Positions 20,404 to 30,795 of a stretch of DNA of 64,000 nucleotides are shown here, one piece after another (the stretch's first letter is position 1; every line of letters starts with the position of its first letter). The notes under the pieces were generated by a model. The model saw only the letters and a program-made list of their open reading frames with translations, was not told the origin of the DNA and did no database searches. The translations under genes and the position numbers were made by a program. Location: contig NZ_JAJEWL010000007.1 in assembly GCF_020687695.1 (NCBI RefSeq), positions 186,001 through 250,000 on the forward strand, in the 5' to 3' direction. This stretch comes from Pusillimonas sp. MFBS29. Lineage in GTDB: Bacteria; Pseudomonadota; Gammaproteobacteria; Burkholderiales; Burkholderiaceae_B.

Positions 20404-21150
20404 CTAACTCTGTACCGGCCCGGTGAACATATAACCCCAGTTGTGCAACGACTTCAGCGGCAGGGGCTCTCCCTGGCTTGCGCACTTGCGGCGCAGGCGG
20501 CTGACCAGAACGCCAAGGCGGCCCTGGGGCGCCGGCGATGCGGCAAGGGCGTAATCCTGGTTGACGGCATCGGCCAGTTGGCGATGGGTGGCACGCCGGT
20601 CGGCTGCATTGAACAGCACCATCAGGAAGGCCCGCTCACCGGTTGTCAGGGTGATGCGGGTGCCCTCGGGGCTGCTCAGCTTCCAGGCTTGATCCTGCAA
20701 GGCCCAGCCTGAAGTTGCCGTGTCATCGGCGGGCGCCGCAAAATGATCGTGCCCGCCGTCTGATCGAGAGAAAAGGCGAAACAAAATCGCCGCGAGCAGG
20801 TCGTGAGAGGCATCGTGCCCGAAGTAGTTGTCGACCCCGCTTTGCAACAGCCTGATGACGTCGGCATCTTGCAAGCCGCTGGTTTGTGCGACAATGCCGA
20901 CATCGGGATGCATTGTGCGCAAATACGTGGCGGCCGAGCAGTTTTCCGGCAGGCTGCCAGCCAGCACAACGGCGGCCGGCATGTCTTCCGATACATTCGC
21001 CTGTATGCACTTATGCAGGGCCGGAATGGTCGCACAGCGCTGTACCTGAAACCCGCTTTCCTGCAGGCCCCTGATCCTTTCATTGCTTGCCGGAACTGCG
21101 CCAGCCTGAGCTTTTGGAGCAAAAAACAATACGTTCAGACTTTGCTTCAT
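20404..21150 (-). CDS. OmpR-type regulator with degenerate receiver domain
   Basis: 248 residues. The C-terminal half (about 145-245) is an OmpR/PhoB winged helix: LTTGERAFLMVLFNAADRR, then VLVSRLRRKCASQG and a final NWGYMF beta-hairpin. The N-terminal half (1-about 125) has the receiver pattern, but the acidic pair of strand 1 is replaced by FFAPKAQ, the phospho-acceptor Asp by Ala64 (VVLAGSLP), and the conserved lysine by His in NYFGHDAS. It therefore cannot be a normal phosphorylated response regulator. No kinase gene is next to it. The AT-rich region upstream carries repeated ACGTT elements. Confidence 0.8.
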   Translation of the reverse strand: MKQSLNVLFFAPKAQAGAVPASNERIRGLQESGFQVQRCATIPALHKCIQANVSEDMPAAVVLAGSLPENCSAATYLRTMHPDVGIVAQTSGLQDADVIRLLQSGVDNYFGHDASHDLLAAILFRLFSRSDGGHDHFAAPADDTATSGWALQDQAWKLSSPEGTRITLTTGERAFLMVLFNAADRRATHRQLADAVNQDYALAASPAPQGRLGVLVSRLRRKCASQGEPLPLKSLHNWGYMFTGPVQS

Positions 21151-21265
21151 GAGGTGTCCTATTGGGTCATATCGACCTCATCCGGATGACAAGCAGGCTC
21201 TCGGGAAAACTCACGAACGCCTGCTTATATACATATATTCACTAATGCCTAATCGTAAGAATAAA

Positions 21266-21317
21266 TTAACGTTATGAATATAATTATTACGTTAGTTTAC
21301 ATTTGATTATAACGTTT
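21266..21317. promoter_or_regulatory. AT-rich upstream region with three ACGTT repeats
   Basis: ACGTT occurs at 21269-21273, 21289-21293 and 21312-21316, each in an AT-rich setting (TTAACGTTA, ATTACGTTA, ATAACGTTT), spaced 20 and 23 bp, about two helical turns. The 195 bp between the regulator start and the terminator are far richer in A+T than the surroundings. They may be binding sites for the regulator itself or for a nucleoid protein. Confidence 0.4.
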
Positions 21318-21345
21318 GCAAATACTATTTTTCATCCCGGACACC

Positions 21346-21382
21346 AAAAAAGCGGGCGACCCGAAGGTCGCCCGCTTTTTTT
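21346..21382 (-). terminator. Rho-independent terminator after the OmpA-like lipoprotein
   Basis: GCGGGCGACC-CGAA-GGTCGCCCGC forms a perfect 10-bp stem flanked by A6 and T7 runs, so it can work in both directions. It ends the minus-strand OmpA-like gene 15 bp after its stop. Confidence 0.93.
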
Positions 21383-21396
21383 GAGGCTGCTGTGAG

Positions 21397-22059
21397 TTAC
21401 TGCTGTACGGCGTACAAATAAAGCTCGACCCGGCGATTCAGGGCCCGGCCTTCAGCAGTCGCATTGTCACCAACCGGATTGCTGGCGCCGCGGCCTTCAG
21501 CGGTCAGGTTAGCCACCGGCACGCCCTGCTGCGCGAGATAGTTGCCAACGGCACGGGCACGGTTGACCGACAGAGTCTGGTTGACCTGGTCGGAACCTGT
21601 GCTGTCGGTATAGCCTATGGATTTGGCACGCAGTTCAGGATGTTGGACCAGGGCGCGGGCTACGCTGTCCAGTACGGGCAGCAAGGCTGGCTTGAGCGCG
21701 TATTTACCGGTATCAAACGACACATGGCTGGGAATGTTCACGCGCAAAGTGCCGTCGGGCATTTCCGTGACATCGACACCCAGGCTGGTGGCGCCAGATT
21801 TCTCTACGTCGTTCTTCACGCCCTTCCAGTTATAGCCGGCGATACCGCCGGCAACAGCGCCGATACCCGCACCGATAGCGGCGGCCTTGCTGCTGTCACC
21901 AATCAGCGCACCCAGGCCGGCGCCCACGGCAGCGCCTGCACCGGCGCCCACCGCGGTCTTGCCGCCAGTGCTCATGTCGTTCATATTGGCGCAGCCTGCC
22001 ATCAATGCAACGACAGCAACGAGGGTGGTTATTCTTCCAGTACGCTTGGATACTTTCAT
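21397..22059 (-). CDS. OmpA-domain outer-membrane lipoprotein with glycine zipper
   Basis: 220 residues. The signal peptide ends in the lipobox LMAGC (Cys23), then comes a glycine-zipper membrane segment (about 35-78, GAGAGAAVGAGLGALIG) and a C-terminal OmpA peptidoglycan-binding domain (about 110-215). There, SIGYTDSTGSDQVNQTLS and LSVNRARAVGNYL give the DAP-contacting Asp and Arg. This is the YiaD/PA-type OmpA lipoprotein layout, tethering the outer membrane to murein. GGGAGAA lies just before the ATG. Confidence 0.9.
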   Translation of the reverse strand: MKVSKRTGRITTLVAVVALMAGCANMNDMSTGGKTAVGAGAGAAVGAGLGALIGDSSKAAAIGAGIGAVAGGIAGYNWKGVKNDVEKSGATSLGVDVTEMPDGTLRVNIPSHVSFDTGKYALKPALLPVLDSVARALVQHPELRAKSIGYTDSTGSDQVNQTLSVNRARAVGNYLAQQGVPVANLTAEGRGASNPVGDNATAEGRALNRRVELYLYAVQQ

Positions 22060-22234
22060 TTAGTTCTCCCTATTCCTATTCTTAGCAGACGTGATGACTG
22101 CATTTACTTATGCTAGCAAGCTGTCAGGGCAAGCAGTGTTACATTTTGGTTCAGCACCCCGAAAATTGACCGTTCTTGACACAAATACCGGCGGAACACG
22201 GGCGGCAAAGCCAGCTTCCGCCGCCCGAGGCATT

Positions 22235-24094
22235 CTATTTCAACTGAGACACATCACGTACGGCGCCACGATCTGCCGACGTTGCAAGGGCAGCGTAGGC
22301 GCGCAAGGCTTGCGATACGACCCGTTCCCTGCCCAGCGGTTTCCAGGCACCGCTGCCCAGCGCTTCCATCGCGGCACGACGGCTGGCGAGCTCTTCGGCG
22401 CTGATGGCCAGATTGATGGTGCGATTGGGAATATCGATTTCTATGGTGTCGCCTTCCTGAACCAGGCCGATATTGCCGCCCTCTGCCGCTTCAGGCGACG
22501 CATGCCCGATGACGAGTCCTGAGGATCCGCCCGAAAAGCGACCGTCGGTCAGCAGCGCCGTGGTTTTGCCCAAACCCTTGGACTTCAGATAAGAGGTCGG
22601 GTAGAGCATTTCCTGCATGCCGGGGCCGCCTTTGGGACCTTCATAACGAATGATCACGACGTCACCTGGCTGCACCTGATCACCCAGGATGCCATCCACC
22701 GCGGCTTCCTGACTTTCGTAGACACGAGCCCGACCGGTGAACTTGAGTATGCTTTCATCGACACCGGCCGTCTTGACGATACAGCCATTGGGGGCCAGGT
22801 TGCCATACAGCACAGCCAGCCCCCCGTCTTGCGAGTACGCGTGCGCCTTCGAACGAATGCAGCCTTTTTCACGATCCAGATCGAGCTGCTGATAATGTCG
22901 ATCCTGGCTGAAGGCTACCTGCGTGCGCACACCACCCGGCGCTGCGGTATAGAAGGCCTGCACGGCCTGCGATGCATTACCGCTGTTGACATCCCAATCT
23001 GCAATGGCCTGGCCCAGCGTACCGCTGTGGATATTGCCGACGTCGAGGTTCAGCAGATTGGCCCGGGCCAGTTCGCCCAGGATACCCATGATGCCGCCCG
23101 CGCGGTGCACGTCTTCAATGTGGTATTTGTCGGTAGCCGGTGCAACCTTGCACAGACAGGGCACACGCCTTGATACGCGGTCAATGTCCGACATTGTGAA
23201 GTCTACGCCCGCTTCTTGCGCAGCCGCCAGCAAATGCAGCACGGTATTGGTCGAACCGCCCATGGACACATCCAGCGTCATGGCGTTCTCGAACGCGGCA
23301 AAGGTGGCGATGCTGCGAGGCAGAACCGAGGCGTCGTCCTGTTCGTAGTAGCGCTTGCACAAATCAACCACCAGCGTGCCCGCATTTTCAAACAAGCTTT
23401 TGCGCCGGGCATGGGTGGCAAGCACGGTACCGTTGCCAGGCAACGCCAGACCCAGTGCCTCGGTCAGGCAGTTCATGGAGTTCGCGGTAAACATGCCCGA
23501 ACACGATCCGCATGTAGGACAGGCATTGCGCTCGGCCTCGGCAGCCTCGGCATCGCTGACATTGGGGTCGGCCGCCTTGATCATGGCGTCGACCAGATCC
23601 AGCTTCATCAGGATTTTCTGGGTACCCGGCTCGATGACCTTGCCCGCTTCCATGGGGCCGCCCGAGACGAACACCACGGGTATGTTGAGCCGCATGGCCG
23701 CCATAAGCATGCCCGGGGTGATTTTGTCGCAGTTGGAAATGCACACCATAGCATCGGCGCAATGCGCGTTGACCATGTATTCCACCGAGTCGGCAATGAG
23801 CTCACGCGACGGCAGCGAATACAGCATGCCGCCATGCCCCATCGCAATGCCGTCATCTACGGCAATGGTATTGAACTCTTTTGCCACGCCGCCGGCAGCC
23901 TCGATTTGCCGGGCGACCAGCTGGCCCAGATCCTTCAGGTGCACATGGCCGGGAACAAACTGGGTAAAGGAATTGACCACGGCGATGATGGGCTTGTTGA
24001 AATCACCATCCTGCATACCGGTAGCACGCCAAAGTGCGCGTGCGCCTGCCATGTTGCGGCCATGAGTGGAAGTACGTGAGCGATATTGCGGCAT
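22235..24094 (-). CDS. ilvD: Dihydroxy-acid dehydratase
   Basis: 619 residues, the long form. Conserved FeS-cluster cysteines appear in [11 protein letters not shown] and [19 protein letters not shown], and a substrate segment [11 protein letters not shown] lies between them; the C-terminus has [21 protein letters not shown]. It dehydrates dihydroxy acids for valine, leucine and isoleucine synthesis. It is divergent from ppc across 105 bp. No obvious leader peptide for attenuation was found. Confidence 0.97.
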   Translation of the reverse strand: MPQYRSRTSTHGRNMAGARALWRATGMQDGDFNKPIIAVVNSFTQFVPGHVHLKDLGQLVARQIEAAGGVAKEFNTIAVDDGIAMGHGGMLYSLPSRELIADSVEYMVNAHCADAMVCISNCDKITPGMLMAAMRLNIPVVFVSGGPMEAGKVIEPGTQKILMKLDLVDAMIKAADPNVSDAEAAEAERNACPTCGSCSGMFTANSMNCLTEALGLALPGNGTVLATHARRKSLFENAGTLVVDLCKRYYEQDDASVLPRSIATFAAFENAMTLDVSMGGSTNTVLHLLAAAQEAGVDFTMSDIDRVSRRVPCLCKVAPATDKYHIEDVHRAGGIMGILGELARANLLNLDVGNIHSGTLGQAIADWDVNSGNASQAVQAFYTAAPGGVRTQVAFSQDRHYQQLDLDREKGCIRSKAHAYSQDGGLAVLYGNLAPNGCIVKTAGVDESILKFTGRARVYESQEAAVDGILGDQVQPGDVVIIRYEGPKGGPGMQEMLYPTSYLKSKGLGKTTALLTDGRFSGGSSGLVIGHASPEAAEGGNIGLVQEGDTIEIDIPNRTINLAISAEELASRRAAMEALGSGAWKPLGRERVVSQALRAYAALATSADRGAVRDVSQLK

Positions 24095-24199
24095 GTGAGT
24101 CTCTGAAACGAAGGTTTACGCCTAAAAAATTCTATGATAATCCATCGAATTGCTAATATTGCTCCATGACCCTATAACGAGATAACAACAGGAGACTCT

Positions 24200-27055
24200 G
24201 TGAATCACCCCGAAGCATCCCGCATGGAACCGACTTCCCTGCGCAACGATATCCGGCACCTGGGCAAAACGCTGGGCGATGTAATCAATGAATGCGAAGG
24301 CAAGGCCGTTTACGACGTGATCGAAAAGCTGCGCCGTGCTGCGGTCAAGTTCCGGCGCGAAGGCCGGGATGCCGACAGTCGCACGCTGGAAAAGCTGATC
24401 GCAAAACTCCCTGACGAAGAATCGAACTCGGTCGCACGGGCTTTCACCTATTTCCTGCACTTGTCCAACATTGCCGAAGATCGTGACCAGAACCGGCGTC
24501 AGCGCCAGCACGAGCTGCACGCAGACAACCCCATGCGCGGCAGCCTGCAGCAGGCACTCGACATCTTGCGCAGCAAGGGCGTAAGCAGCCGCAAGGTACT
24601 GCGTTATCTTGAAACCGCATGCATTGTGCCGGTACTGACTGCCCACCCCACCGAAGTCCAGCGCAAAAGTACGCTGGATCTGCATCGGGCCATCGCAAGG
24701 AATCTGGCGCAAAGCGACGCAACCCTGACCGCCTCGGAAAGACGACTTCTGGATCAGACCCTGACAGGCCTGGTTGCCACACTATGGCAAACACGCATGC
24801 TGCGTCGGGAAAAGCTGACCGTACTGGATGAGATCGACAACGCGCTTACGTACTACACCAGCACCTTCCTGACCGCCATACCGCGCCTGTACCAGGATCT
24901 GGCGACACGCCTGCAACCGGCCAGCCACAAACTGTTTGACACACTAACCAAACCACTGCCGCCATTCCTGCAGATGGGCAGCTGGATAGGCGGTGACCGT
25001 GACGGCAATCCCAGGGTGGACGCATCCACGCTCGAGCAGGCCCTGTTGCGCCAGTCCCGGCTCGTGCTGCGCCACTATCTGCAGGAAGTCAAAACCCTCG
25101 GTACCGAGCTCTCGCTCTCACGCAACCTGGGCAATATCAGCCCTGAACTGCAGGCGCTTTCACTGGTCAGCCAGGACAGCTCGGCTCACCGGATCGACGA
25201 GCCCTACCGGCGTGCCTTCATACACGTATACGCCAGGCTGGCCGCGACCTCTGTTGAATTGACGGGCAAGCAACAGGCCCTGCGCCCCACTTATCCGGCA
25301 CCGGCATACGCTACCCCCGAAGAGTTCCGGCGCGACCTGCAAGTTGTTGCCGATTCACTGGACCGGCATCACGGCAGCCTGATCGCGCAATTGCGGCTGT
25401 CCGGACTGCTGCAGGCCGTCAGTATTTTCGGCTTCCATCTGGCCACGGTCGACTTGCGCCAGAGCTCGGATGTACATGAGCGCGTCCTGACCGAGCTTTT
25501 CACGGCGGCCGATGTGCACATGAATGAAAAGCCCGTTAACTACAGCGAGTTGTCCGAAGCAGAGCGTATTACGCTCTTGCGCAACGAGGTTACGCAAGTC
25601 CGGCCGCTGGTGTCGCCCTGGATACGCTATTCCGATGAAACCGAGAAGGAACTTGCCATACTGCGCATGGCGGCCGAGTGCCGGCGCCGTTACGGCGCCG
25701 CCGCCATCCGGCAGACCATCGTGTCGCACACCGAAACCCTCAGCGACCTGCTTGAAGTCGTGGTGCTGCAGCAGGAAACCGGCCTGATCACCCCCAACGA
25801 CACCGGCGGCAGCAGCGCGGCGGCATCGGGCCTGATGGTTGTGCCCTTGTTCGAAACCATACCCGACCTGATGCGCGGCGCCGACATCATGGACAGCTGG
25901 CTCAGTCTGCCCGAAATCAACACCCGCGTGCGGCACACCCAGGACGGCATACAGGAAGTCATGCTGGGATATTCCGACAGTAATAAAGACGGCGGGTACC
26001 TGACGTCGAACTGGTCCTTGTATTACGCGGAACGCCAGCTGGTGCAGGTCTTCAAGAAACACAAGGTCAGGCTGCGCCTTTTCCACGGCCGTGGCGGCTC
26101 GGTTGCCCGCGGCGGCGGTCCCAGCTTCGAAGCCATACAGGCACAACCGCCCGGCACCGTCAACGGCCAGATACGCCTGACTGAACAGGGTGAAGTCATA
26201 CAAGGCAAATACAAGGATGCGGAAGTCGGCCGCTGGCACCTCGAGAACTTTGTCGCCGCCACCCTGGAAACCAGTCTGACCACCGGGCCCAACGCCTCAC
26301 AAACGGAAGACAAGAACATGGCGCGCTTCGGCAAGGCCGTCAGCTATATGTCGGACGTTGCCCAGGCCAGCTACCGCGACCTCGTCTATCAGACCCCCGG
26401 CTTCAATGAATACTTTTTTGCCTCGACTCCGATCCTGGAAATTTCCGGCCTGAATATTGGTTCTCGTCCGGCTGCACGCAAGGCCACCCAGAAAATAGAA
26501 GACCTGCGAGCCATCCCCTGGGGGTTCTCCTGGGCGCAATGCCGCCTGATGCTGACCGGCTGGTATGGCATGGGTACGGCCTTGCAGGCCTATATCGAAC
26601 AAGGCCACGACGGCAGCCCCGCAACACCCGCGCTGCGGCTTGCCCAACTGCGAGAAATGGCGCAGGTCTGGCCGTTCTTCAAAACCCTGCTCTCGAACAT
26701 GGAGCAAGTACTGGCCAAGACCGATCTGGACATCGCCCGGCGTTATGCCGGTCTGGTTCCCGATAAAAAACTGCGCAAGCACGTCTTTGGGCGCATAGAG
26801 GCCGAATTCATGCTGACGCTGGACATGTTCAAAAAGGTAAGCGGCCATGACCTGCTGGCCAAAGATGAGCGGCTGGCTGCGGCACTGAGCGAACGCTTCG
26901 CCTATATCGACCCCTTGAACCACCTGCAGGTCGAACTATTGCGACGCCACCGTCTTGCCCATGAAAGCCAGAATGGCGACGAGGAAAGCCGCAGCCAACG
27001 GGCCATACACACGACCATCAATGGCATTGCCGCCGGCCTGAGGAACTCCGGCTAG
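24200..27055 (+). CDS. ppc: Phosphoenolpyruvate carboxylase
   Basis: 951 residues. The catalytic His is in [13 protein letters not shown], near residue 155, [16 protein letters not shown] binds phosphoenolpyruvate, and [13 protein letters not shown] is the glycine-rich catalytic loop; the C-terminus LRNSG gives the usual terminal glycine. It forms oxaloacetate from PEP and bicarbonate for the TCA cycle. The start is GTG at 24200 with AGGAG 5 bp before it. The stop overlaps the convergent MFS gene by four bases. Confidence 0.97.
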   Translation: MNHPEASRMEPTSLRNDIRHLGKTLGDVINECEGKAVYDVIEKLRRAAVKFRREGRDADSRTLEKLIAKLPDEESNSVARAFTYFLHLSNIAEDRDQNRRQRQHELHADNPMRGSLQQALDILRSKGVSSRKVLRYLETACIVPVLTAHPTEVQRKSTLDLHRAIARNLAQSDATLTASERRLLDQTLTGLVATLWQTRMLRREKLTVLDEIDNALTYYTSTFLTAIPRLYQDLATRLQPASHKLFDTLTKPLPPFLQMGSWIGGDRDGNPRVDASTLEQALLRQSRLVLRHYLQEVKTLGTELSLSRNLGNISPELQALSLVSQDSSAHRIDEPYRRAFIHVYARLAATSVELTGKQQALRPTYPAPAYATPEEFRRDLQVVADSLDRHHGSLIAQLRLSGLLQAVSIFGFHLATVDLRQSSDVHERVLTELFTAADVHMNEKPVNYSELSEAERITLLRNEVTQVRPLVSPWIRYSDETEKELAILRMAAECRRRYGAAAIRQTIVSHTETLSDLLEVVVLQQETGLITPNDTGGSSAAASGLMVVPLFETIPDLMRGADIMDSWLSLPEINTRVRHTQDGIQEVMLGYSDSNKDGGYLTSNWSLYYAERQLVQVFKKHKVRLRLFHGRGGSVARGGGPSFEAIQAQPPGTVNGQIRLTEQGEVIQGKYKDAEVGRWHLENFVAATLETSLTTGPNASQTEDKNMARFGKAVSYMSDVAQASYRDLVYQTPGFNEYFFASTPILEISGLNIGSRPAARKATQKIEDLRAIPWGFSWAQCRLMLTGWYGMGTALQAYIEQGHDGSPATPALRLAQLREMAQVWPFFKTLLSNMEQVLAKTDLDIARRYAGLVPDKKLRKHVFGRIEAEFMLTLDMFKKVSGHDLLAKDERLAAALSERFAYIDPLNHLQVELLRRHRLAHESQNGDEESRSQRAIHTTINGIAAGLRNSG

Positions 27056-28251
27056 ACAGTACCGGACTGCCGGTTTGCCCGCGCACGAGGCAGATTGCCC
27101 CAGAAAATGCCGGCTGCCAGCAGTCCGAATACACCGGTAAAGCCTATGCCGGCACCCAGCGACACCGCTGCGGTCAGGCCGGCCAGCACAAAGGGACCTG
27201 CACTGGTGCCGGCATCGGTAATCAGGCGCCAGATACCCAGAAACTCATTACGGCCATTGACCGGGGCGCCGTCGGCCCCCAGTGTCATCACTATGCCGGA
27301 TCCTATGCCATTGCCCAGCCCCATCACCAGACACACCAATACAAATGGCACCAGCGCCGTGGCCCATGGAATGGCCAGGAAGGCCGCCGCCAGGGTCAGT
27401 GCGCAAGGCAGGGCCACCCACAAGCGCCCATATTGATCCATAACCTTGCCGGCCGGATAGAACACCAGCATGTCTATGGCCGATACACAGCCGAAGATCA
27501 GGGCGGTCGCAGTGGGGCTTAAACCGATGGCATTGGCCCACAAAGGTATGGCAACCTGGCGCGAAGCACGCATGGCGGCAACAAGCATGCAACCCAGCCC
27601 CAGTGTCAGGTATGCCCTCTTGTGCGTAACTGCTATGGCCAGTACGCCGGGCCGCATGGCCTGCGCTTCAGTGTCTTCGGATCCCGACCGTAGTTCGGGC
27701 AGCGCAAATGACAGCGCACCCGCCGCCGTCAAAGCCACCATGGCCACCACATAAGCACCGCTCAAACCCATGAAGTGCATGAGTCCGGCCGAGGCGAAGG
27801 GGCCTATGAACATGCCGATACGCTGCGTGCCGCCTAACGTGGCAAAAGCCCGCGCCCGCATGTGCACCGGTGCTGCCTCCATCAGGAAGGCTTGCCGGGC
27901 AAGGTAAAAGACTGACGTCGCCATGCCTATGAGCAGGACGCCGACAGCCAGTACCGCCGGGTGACGGGCCAGGATGCAGATGAGCAGCGCCACGACACAG
28001 ACCGCTGCGGCACCCATCAGTGAGCGCCGCTCGCCAAAGCGCGACGTGATCATGGCTGCCGGAATGTTGCACATCAGGGAACCCAGGCCTACCAGCGCCG
28101 CAATAACGCCGGACATTGCATGGGACGCACCCAGAGCGATGGCACTCAGGGCGATAACAGGAAGGATGGCACCGTTGGAGATGCCGAACAACAAGGAGGG
28201 GCCGAAAGCGGGAATCGCAATCTGGCGCCAGCTAAAAGGGGTTTCAGTCAT
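27052..28251 (-). CDS. Major facilitator superfamily transporter
   Basis: 399 residues with about 12 hydrophobic segments in two halves. The loop between helices 2 and 3 ([13 protein letters not shown]) is the MFS motif A region, and [20 protein letters not shown] resembles motif B/C drug-efflux members. The substrate is unknown; the DHA1-like length suggests export. It is convergent with ppc and divergent from the DUF2238 gene. Confidence 0.85.
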   Translation of the reverse strand: MTETPFSWRQIAIPAFGPSLLFGISNGAILPVIALSAIALGASHAMSGVIAALVGLGSLMCNIPAAMITSRFGERRSLMGAAAVCVVALLICILARHPAVLAVGVLLIGMATSVFYLARQAFLMEAAPVHMRARAFATLGGTQRIGMFIGPFASAGLMHFMGLSGAYVVAMVALTAAGALSFALPELRSGSEDTEAQAMRPGVLAIAVTHKRAYLTLGLGCMLVAAMRASRQVAIPLWANAIGLSPTATALIFGCVSAIDMLVFYPAGKVMDQYGRLWVALPCALTLAAAFLAIPWATALVPFVLVCLVMGLGNGIGSGIVMTLGADGAPVNGRNEFLGIWRLITDAGTSAGPFVLAGLTAAVSLGAGIGFTGVFGLLAAGIFWGNLPRARANRQSGTV

Positions 28252-28375
28252 TTATGCAACAGACCCGTACCTGGTCGGCGGCCATCCGCAGCGACGCCAG
28301 GCAGGCTATGCAGTATTTTGCCACCAAGCCATAATCCATGCTACACAGGCCGTGCACCGGCCTCAAAGGAGCAGC

Positions 28376-29083
28376 ATGTCAGTACCGGCTCGATCAAACA
28401 CTCAGGAATGCCGCGCAGGCCATCTTGCCATCCGCGTCGCTGCTCTTGGCTATGCCGGTTTGTGGCTGGCACTGGCCATTCATCCCAGCGACCGTCCGGC
28501 CTGGCTCCTCGAGAACGCGCTGGTCCTGATGCTCTTCTGCCTGCTGTGGCTGGTCCGGCGCCAGTTCCGGTTCTCGAATGCCTCGCTGCTGCTGATCCTG
28601 CTTTTTCTGTCGCTGCACGCCCTGGGCTCGCATTACACCTACTCAAACGTTCCTTATGACCAATGGTGGCAAGCGCTCACGGGCCATTCCCTGAACAGCG
28701 TATTCGGATGGGAACGCAACCACTACGACCGGTTGGTACACTTTGCATACGGTCTGCTGCTGGCCTACCCCATACGCGAATTCTTTTTGCGCATCGTCGA
28801 AGTACGCGGCTTCTGGGCTTATTTCCTGCCGCTGGACTTTACGCTCAGCACATCGGCCTTGTACGAACTGATCGAATGGGGAGCGGCCGAGATCTTCGGC
28901 GGCGATCTGGGCATGCACTATCTCGGTACTCAGGGTGATATCTGGGACGCCCATAAAGATATGGCGCTGGCCGCGCTGGGTGCCTTGCTGGCCATGTTGA
29001 TTGCCGCAGCGATCAACAGATATGCACGCCGCGACATCGCCTGGGAGTGGTCGCAGCACATGAAGCCATCGACCAGGCACTGA
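28376..29083 (+). CDS. DUF2238 inner-membrane protein (YjdF-like)
   Basis: 235 residues with about six membrane helices. The segment FGWERNHYDRLVHFAYGLLLAYPIRE and later STSALYELIEWGAAEIFGGDLG are conserved in the YjdF/DUF2238 family, with His and Asp/Glu residues facing the membrane. Function is unknown. The ATG at 28376 has AAAGGA 8 bp before it. Confidence 0.85.
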   Translation: MSVPARSNTQECRAGHLAIRVAALGYAGLWLALAIHPSDRPAWLLENALVLMLFCLLWLVRRQFRFSNASLLLILLFLSLHALGSHYTYSNVPYDQWWQALTGHSLNSVFGWERNHYDRLVHFAYGLLLAYPIREFFLRIVEVRGFWAYFLPLDFTLSTSALYELIEWGAAEIFGGDLGMHYLGTQGDIWDAHKDMALAALGALLAMLIAAAINRYARRDIAWEWSQHMKPSTRH

Positions 29084-29161
29084 GCATCTGCGCATGCAAG
29101 TCAGCAGCCCGCACGCCACCCGTATAATGCCGTGCAGACACAAAAGCGACAGGAGCAGGCA

Positions 29162-29920
29162 ATGAATTCACAGGAAAAGTTCGCACTGATTACCGGTGCG
29201 GGTTCAGGCATAGGCAAGAGCATCGCACTGGCACTGGCCGGCGCAGGCTACGCCGTGGCGCTTGCAGGGCGACGCAAAGAACCGCTGGACGCCACAGCGC
29301 AGCAGGCACAGGCACACGGCGTTCGTACTCTGGTCGTCCCGACCGACGTCAGCGATCCTGCTGCGGTCAATCATCTTTTTGAACAGATCTCGGAACACTT
29401 TGGACGGCTCGACCTGCTGTTCAACAATGCCGGCATATTCGCCCGTTCGGCCTCACTTGAAGAGCTCGAATACGAGCAATGGAAAGCGGCCGTCGACATC
29501 AACCTTACCGGTGCCTTTCTGTGCACACAAGGCGCCTTCCGACTGATGAAGGCGCAGCAGCCACAGGGCGGGCGCATCATAAACAACGGCTCCATCTCAG
29601 CCTACGCGCCGCGCCCCCATGCCGTATCGTATACGGCAACCAAGCATGCCATCACCGGCCTGACCAAAGCGACCTCACTGGATGGACGCAAATACGACAT
29701 CGCCTGCGGTCAGATCGATATCGGCAACGCCGCCAGCGAAATGACGGAAGTCATGGGCCGTGGCGTACTTCAGGCAGACGGCTCGACCCGACCCGAGCCC
29801 TTGATGAATGTCGAGCACGTGGCCAACGCCGTGCTCTACATGGCCGGCCTGCCGCTGGATGCCAACGTGCAGTTCATGACGGTCATGGCTACCAAAATGC
29901 CCTTTATCGGACGCGGCTAG
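29162..29920 (+). CDS. Short-chain dehydrogenase/reductase
   Basis: 252 residues of the classical SDR family. The cofactor loop [15 protein letters not shown] is at about 13-27, NNAGIFARS in the middle and the catalytic Tyr/Lys in [12 protein letters not shown]. The AGR after strand 2 (ALAGRRKE) favours NADP. The substrate cannot be predicted. ATG 29162 has ACAGGAG about 9 bp upstream. The stop overlaps the convergent mtfA-like gene by four bases. Confidence 0.92.
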   Translation: MNSQEKFALITGAGSGIGKSIALALAGAGYAVALAGRRKEPLDATAQQAQAHGVRTLVVPTDVSDPAAVNHLFEQISEHFGRLDLLFNNAGIFARSASLEELEYEQWKAAVDINLTGAFLCTQGAFRLMKAQQPQGGRIINNGSISAYAPRPHAVSYTATKHAITGLTKATSLDGRKYDIACGQIDIGNAASEMTEVMGRGVLQADGSTRPEPLMNVEHVANAVLYMAGLPLDANVQFMTVMATKMPFIGRG

Positions 29921-30759
29921 ACACTGGCCAGCCTGCGCAGCGGATCCTGCCGATAGTATTGGGCCAGCAAGGCATACCACTGCGGCAAGCTGGTGCATAG
30001 CTGTAAAGGATCCACAAAAAAAGCCTCAGAACTGACGGCGAAGAACTCCGCTTCGTCCGTCGCCGCATAAGGGTCCAACGGCAAGCTGTCGTACCAGACT
30101 TGCCCTTCTTCCGACTCCGGATCCACGTCCTCTGGTATCGATGCTTCGAGCGCATCAAGCGCGCGCGTGAACGCAGACAGCGACTCATCCAGCGTCTTGC
30201 TCCACCGGCGTGGTTCAAGCTCGGGGTGAGCCGCCAGATTAGGCATGCCATCAGTATCGCTGCCGTATTGATCCAGTTTGTGCGCAAACTCATGAATGAC
30301 CACGTTGTTGGCCGGCTCCCGGCCCGGGCCGGCGTCTTCCCATGACAAGATGACGGGACCACCCTCCCATGCCTCGCCGCTGGCTTCGGCCATGTACTCA
30401 TGCACCACGCCGCTTTCATCCACTTCAACCCGTGGGGTCAGAAACCCGCCGGGATAGACGATGATATCTATCCAGCCTTCGTATAGCGCCGGATTCAGAT
30501 TGAGCACCGGCAATGCCGCTTGCGCGGCAATCGACAACATGATTTGATCAGTCAGTACCAGCCCTTGCGCCGCGCTGAAGTTCTTGCTGGCCAGCAGCCA
30601 TGCCGCCCGCTGACGCAGTGCCTCGTTTTCGGCGTGACTCAGACCGCCCAGAAAAGGCAGCGCGCCGACCACCGACAGCCAGACCTCGGGGGAAATCTGC
30701 GCCAGCTCGTTCGACACTTTCCGGGACGATGCGCCACGCCCTGCAAGCCATCTGAACAT
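29917..30759 (-). CDS. mtfA: MtfA-type zinc peptidase (M90 family)
   Basis: 280 residues. The zinc motif HEFAH (HExxH) lies in [16 protein letters not shown], and a later [11 protein letters not shown] gives the third ligand glutamate typical of MtfA (YeeI). In E. coli MtfA binds Mlc and influences ptsG expression and has aminopeptidase activity; no PTS gene is near here. It starts 36 bp downstream of the acid-sugar kinase stop, on the same strand, so read-through from that operon is possible. Confidence 0.9.
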   Translation of the reverse strand: MFRWLAGRGASSRKVSNELAQISPEVWLSVVGALPFLGGLSHAENEALRQRAAWLLASKNFSAAQGLVLTDQIMLSIAAQAALPVLNLNPALYEGWIDIIVYPGGFLTPRVEVDESGVVHEYMAEASGEAWEGGPVILSWEDAGPGREPANNVVIHEFAHKLDQYGSDTDGMPNLAAHPELEPRRWSKTLDESLSAFTRALDALEASIPEDVDPESEEGQVWYDSLPLDPYAATDEAEFFAVSSEAFFVDPLQLCTSLPQWYALLAQYYRQDPLRRLASV

Positions 30760-30795
30760 AATCCCTTCGTTCTTCGAGACAGAATGGCTACGATG

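Noticed and set aside
23216-24079. Plus-strand open frames of 236-287 codons across ilvD
   Set aside because: Shadows of ilvD; low-complexity translation without recognisable motifs or ribosome site.
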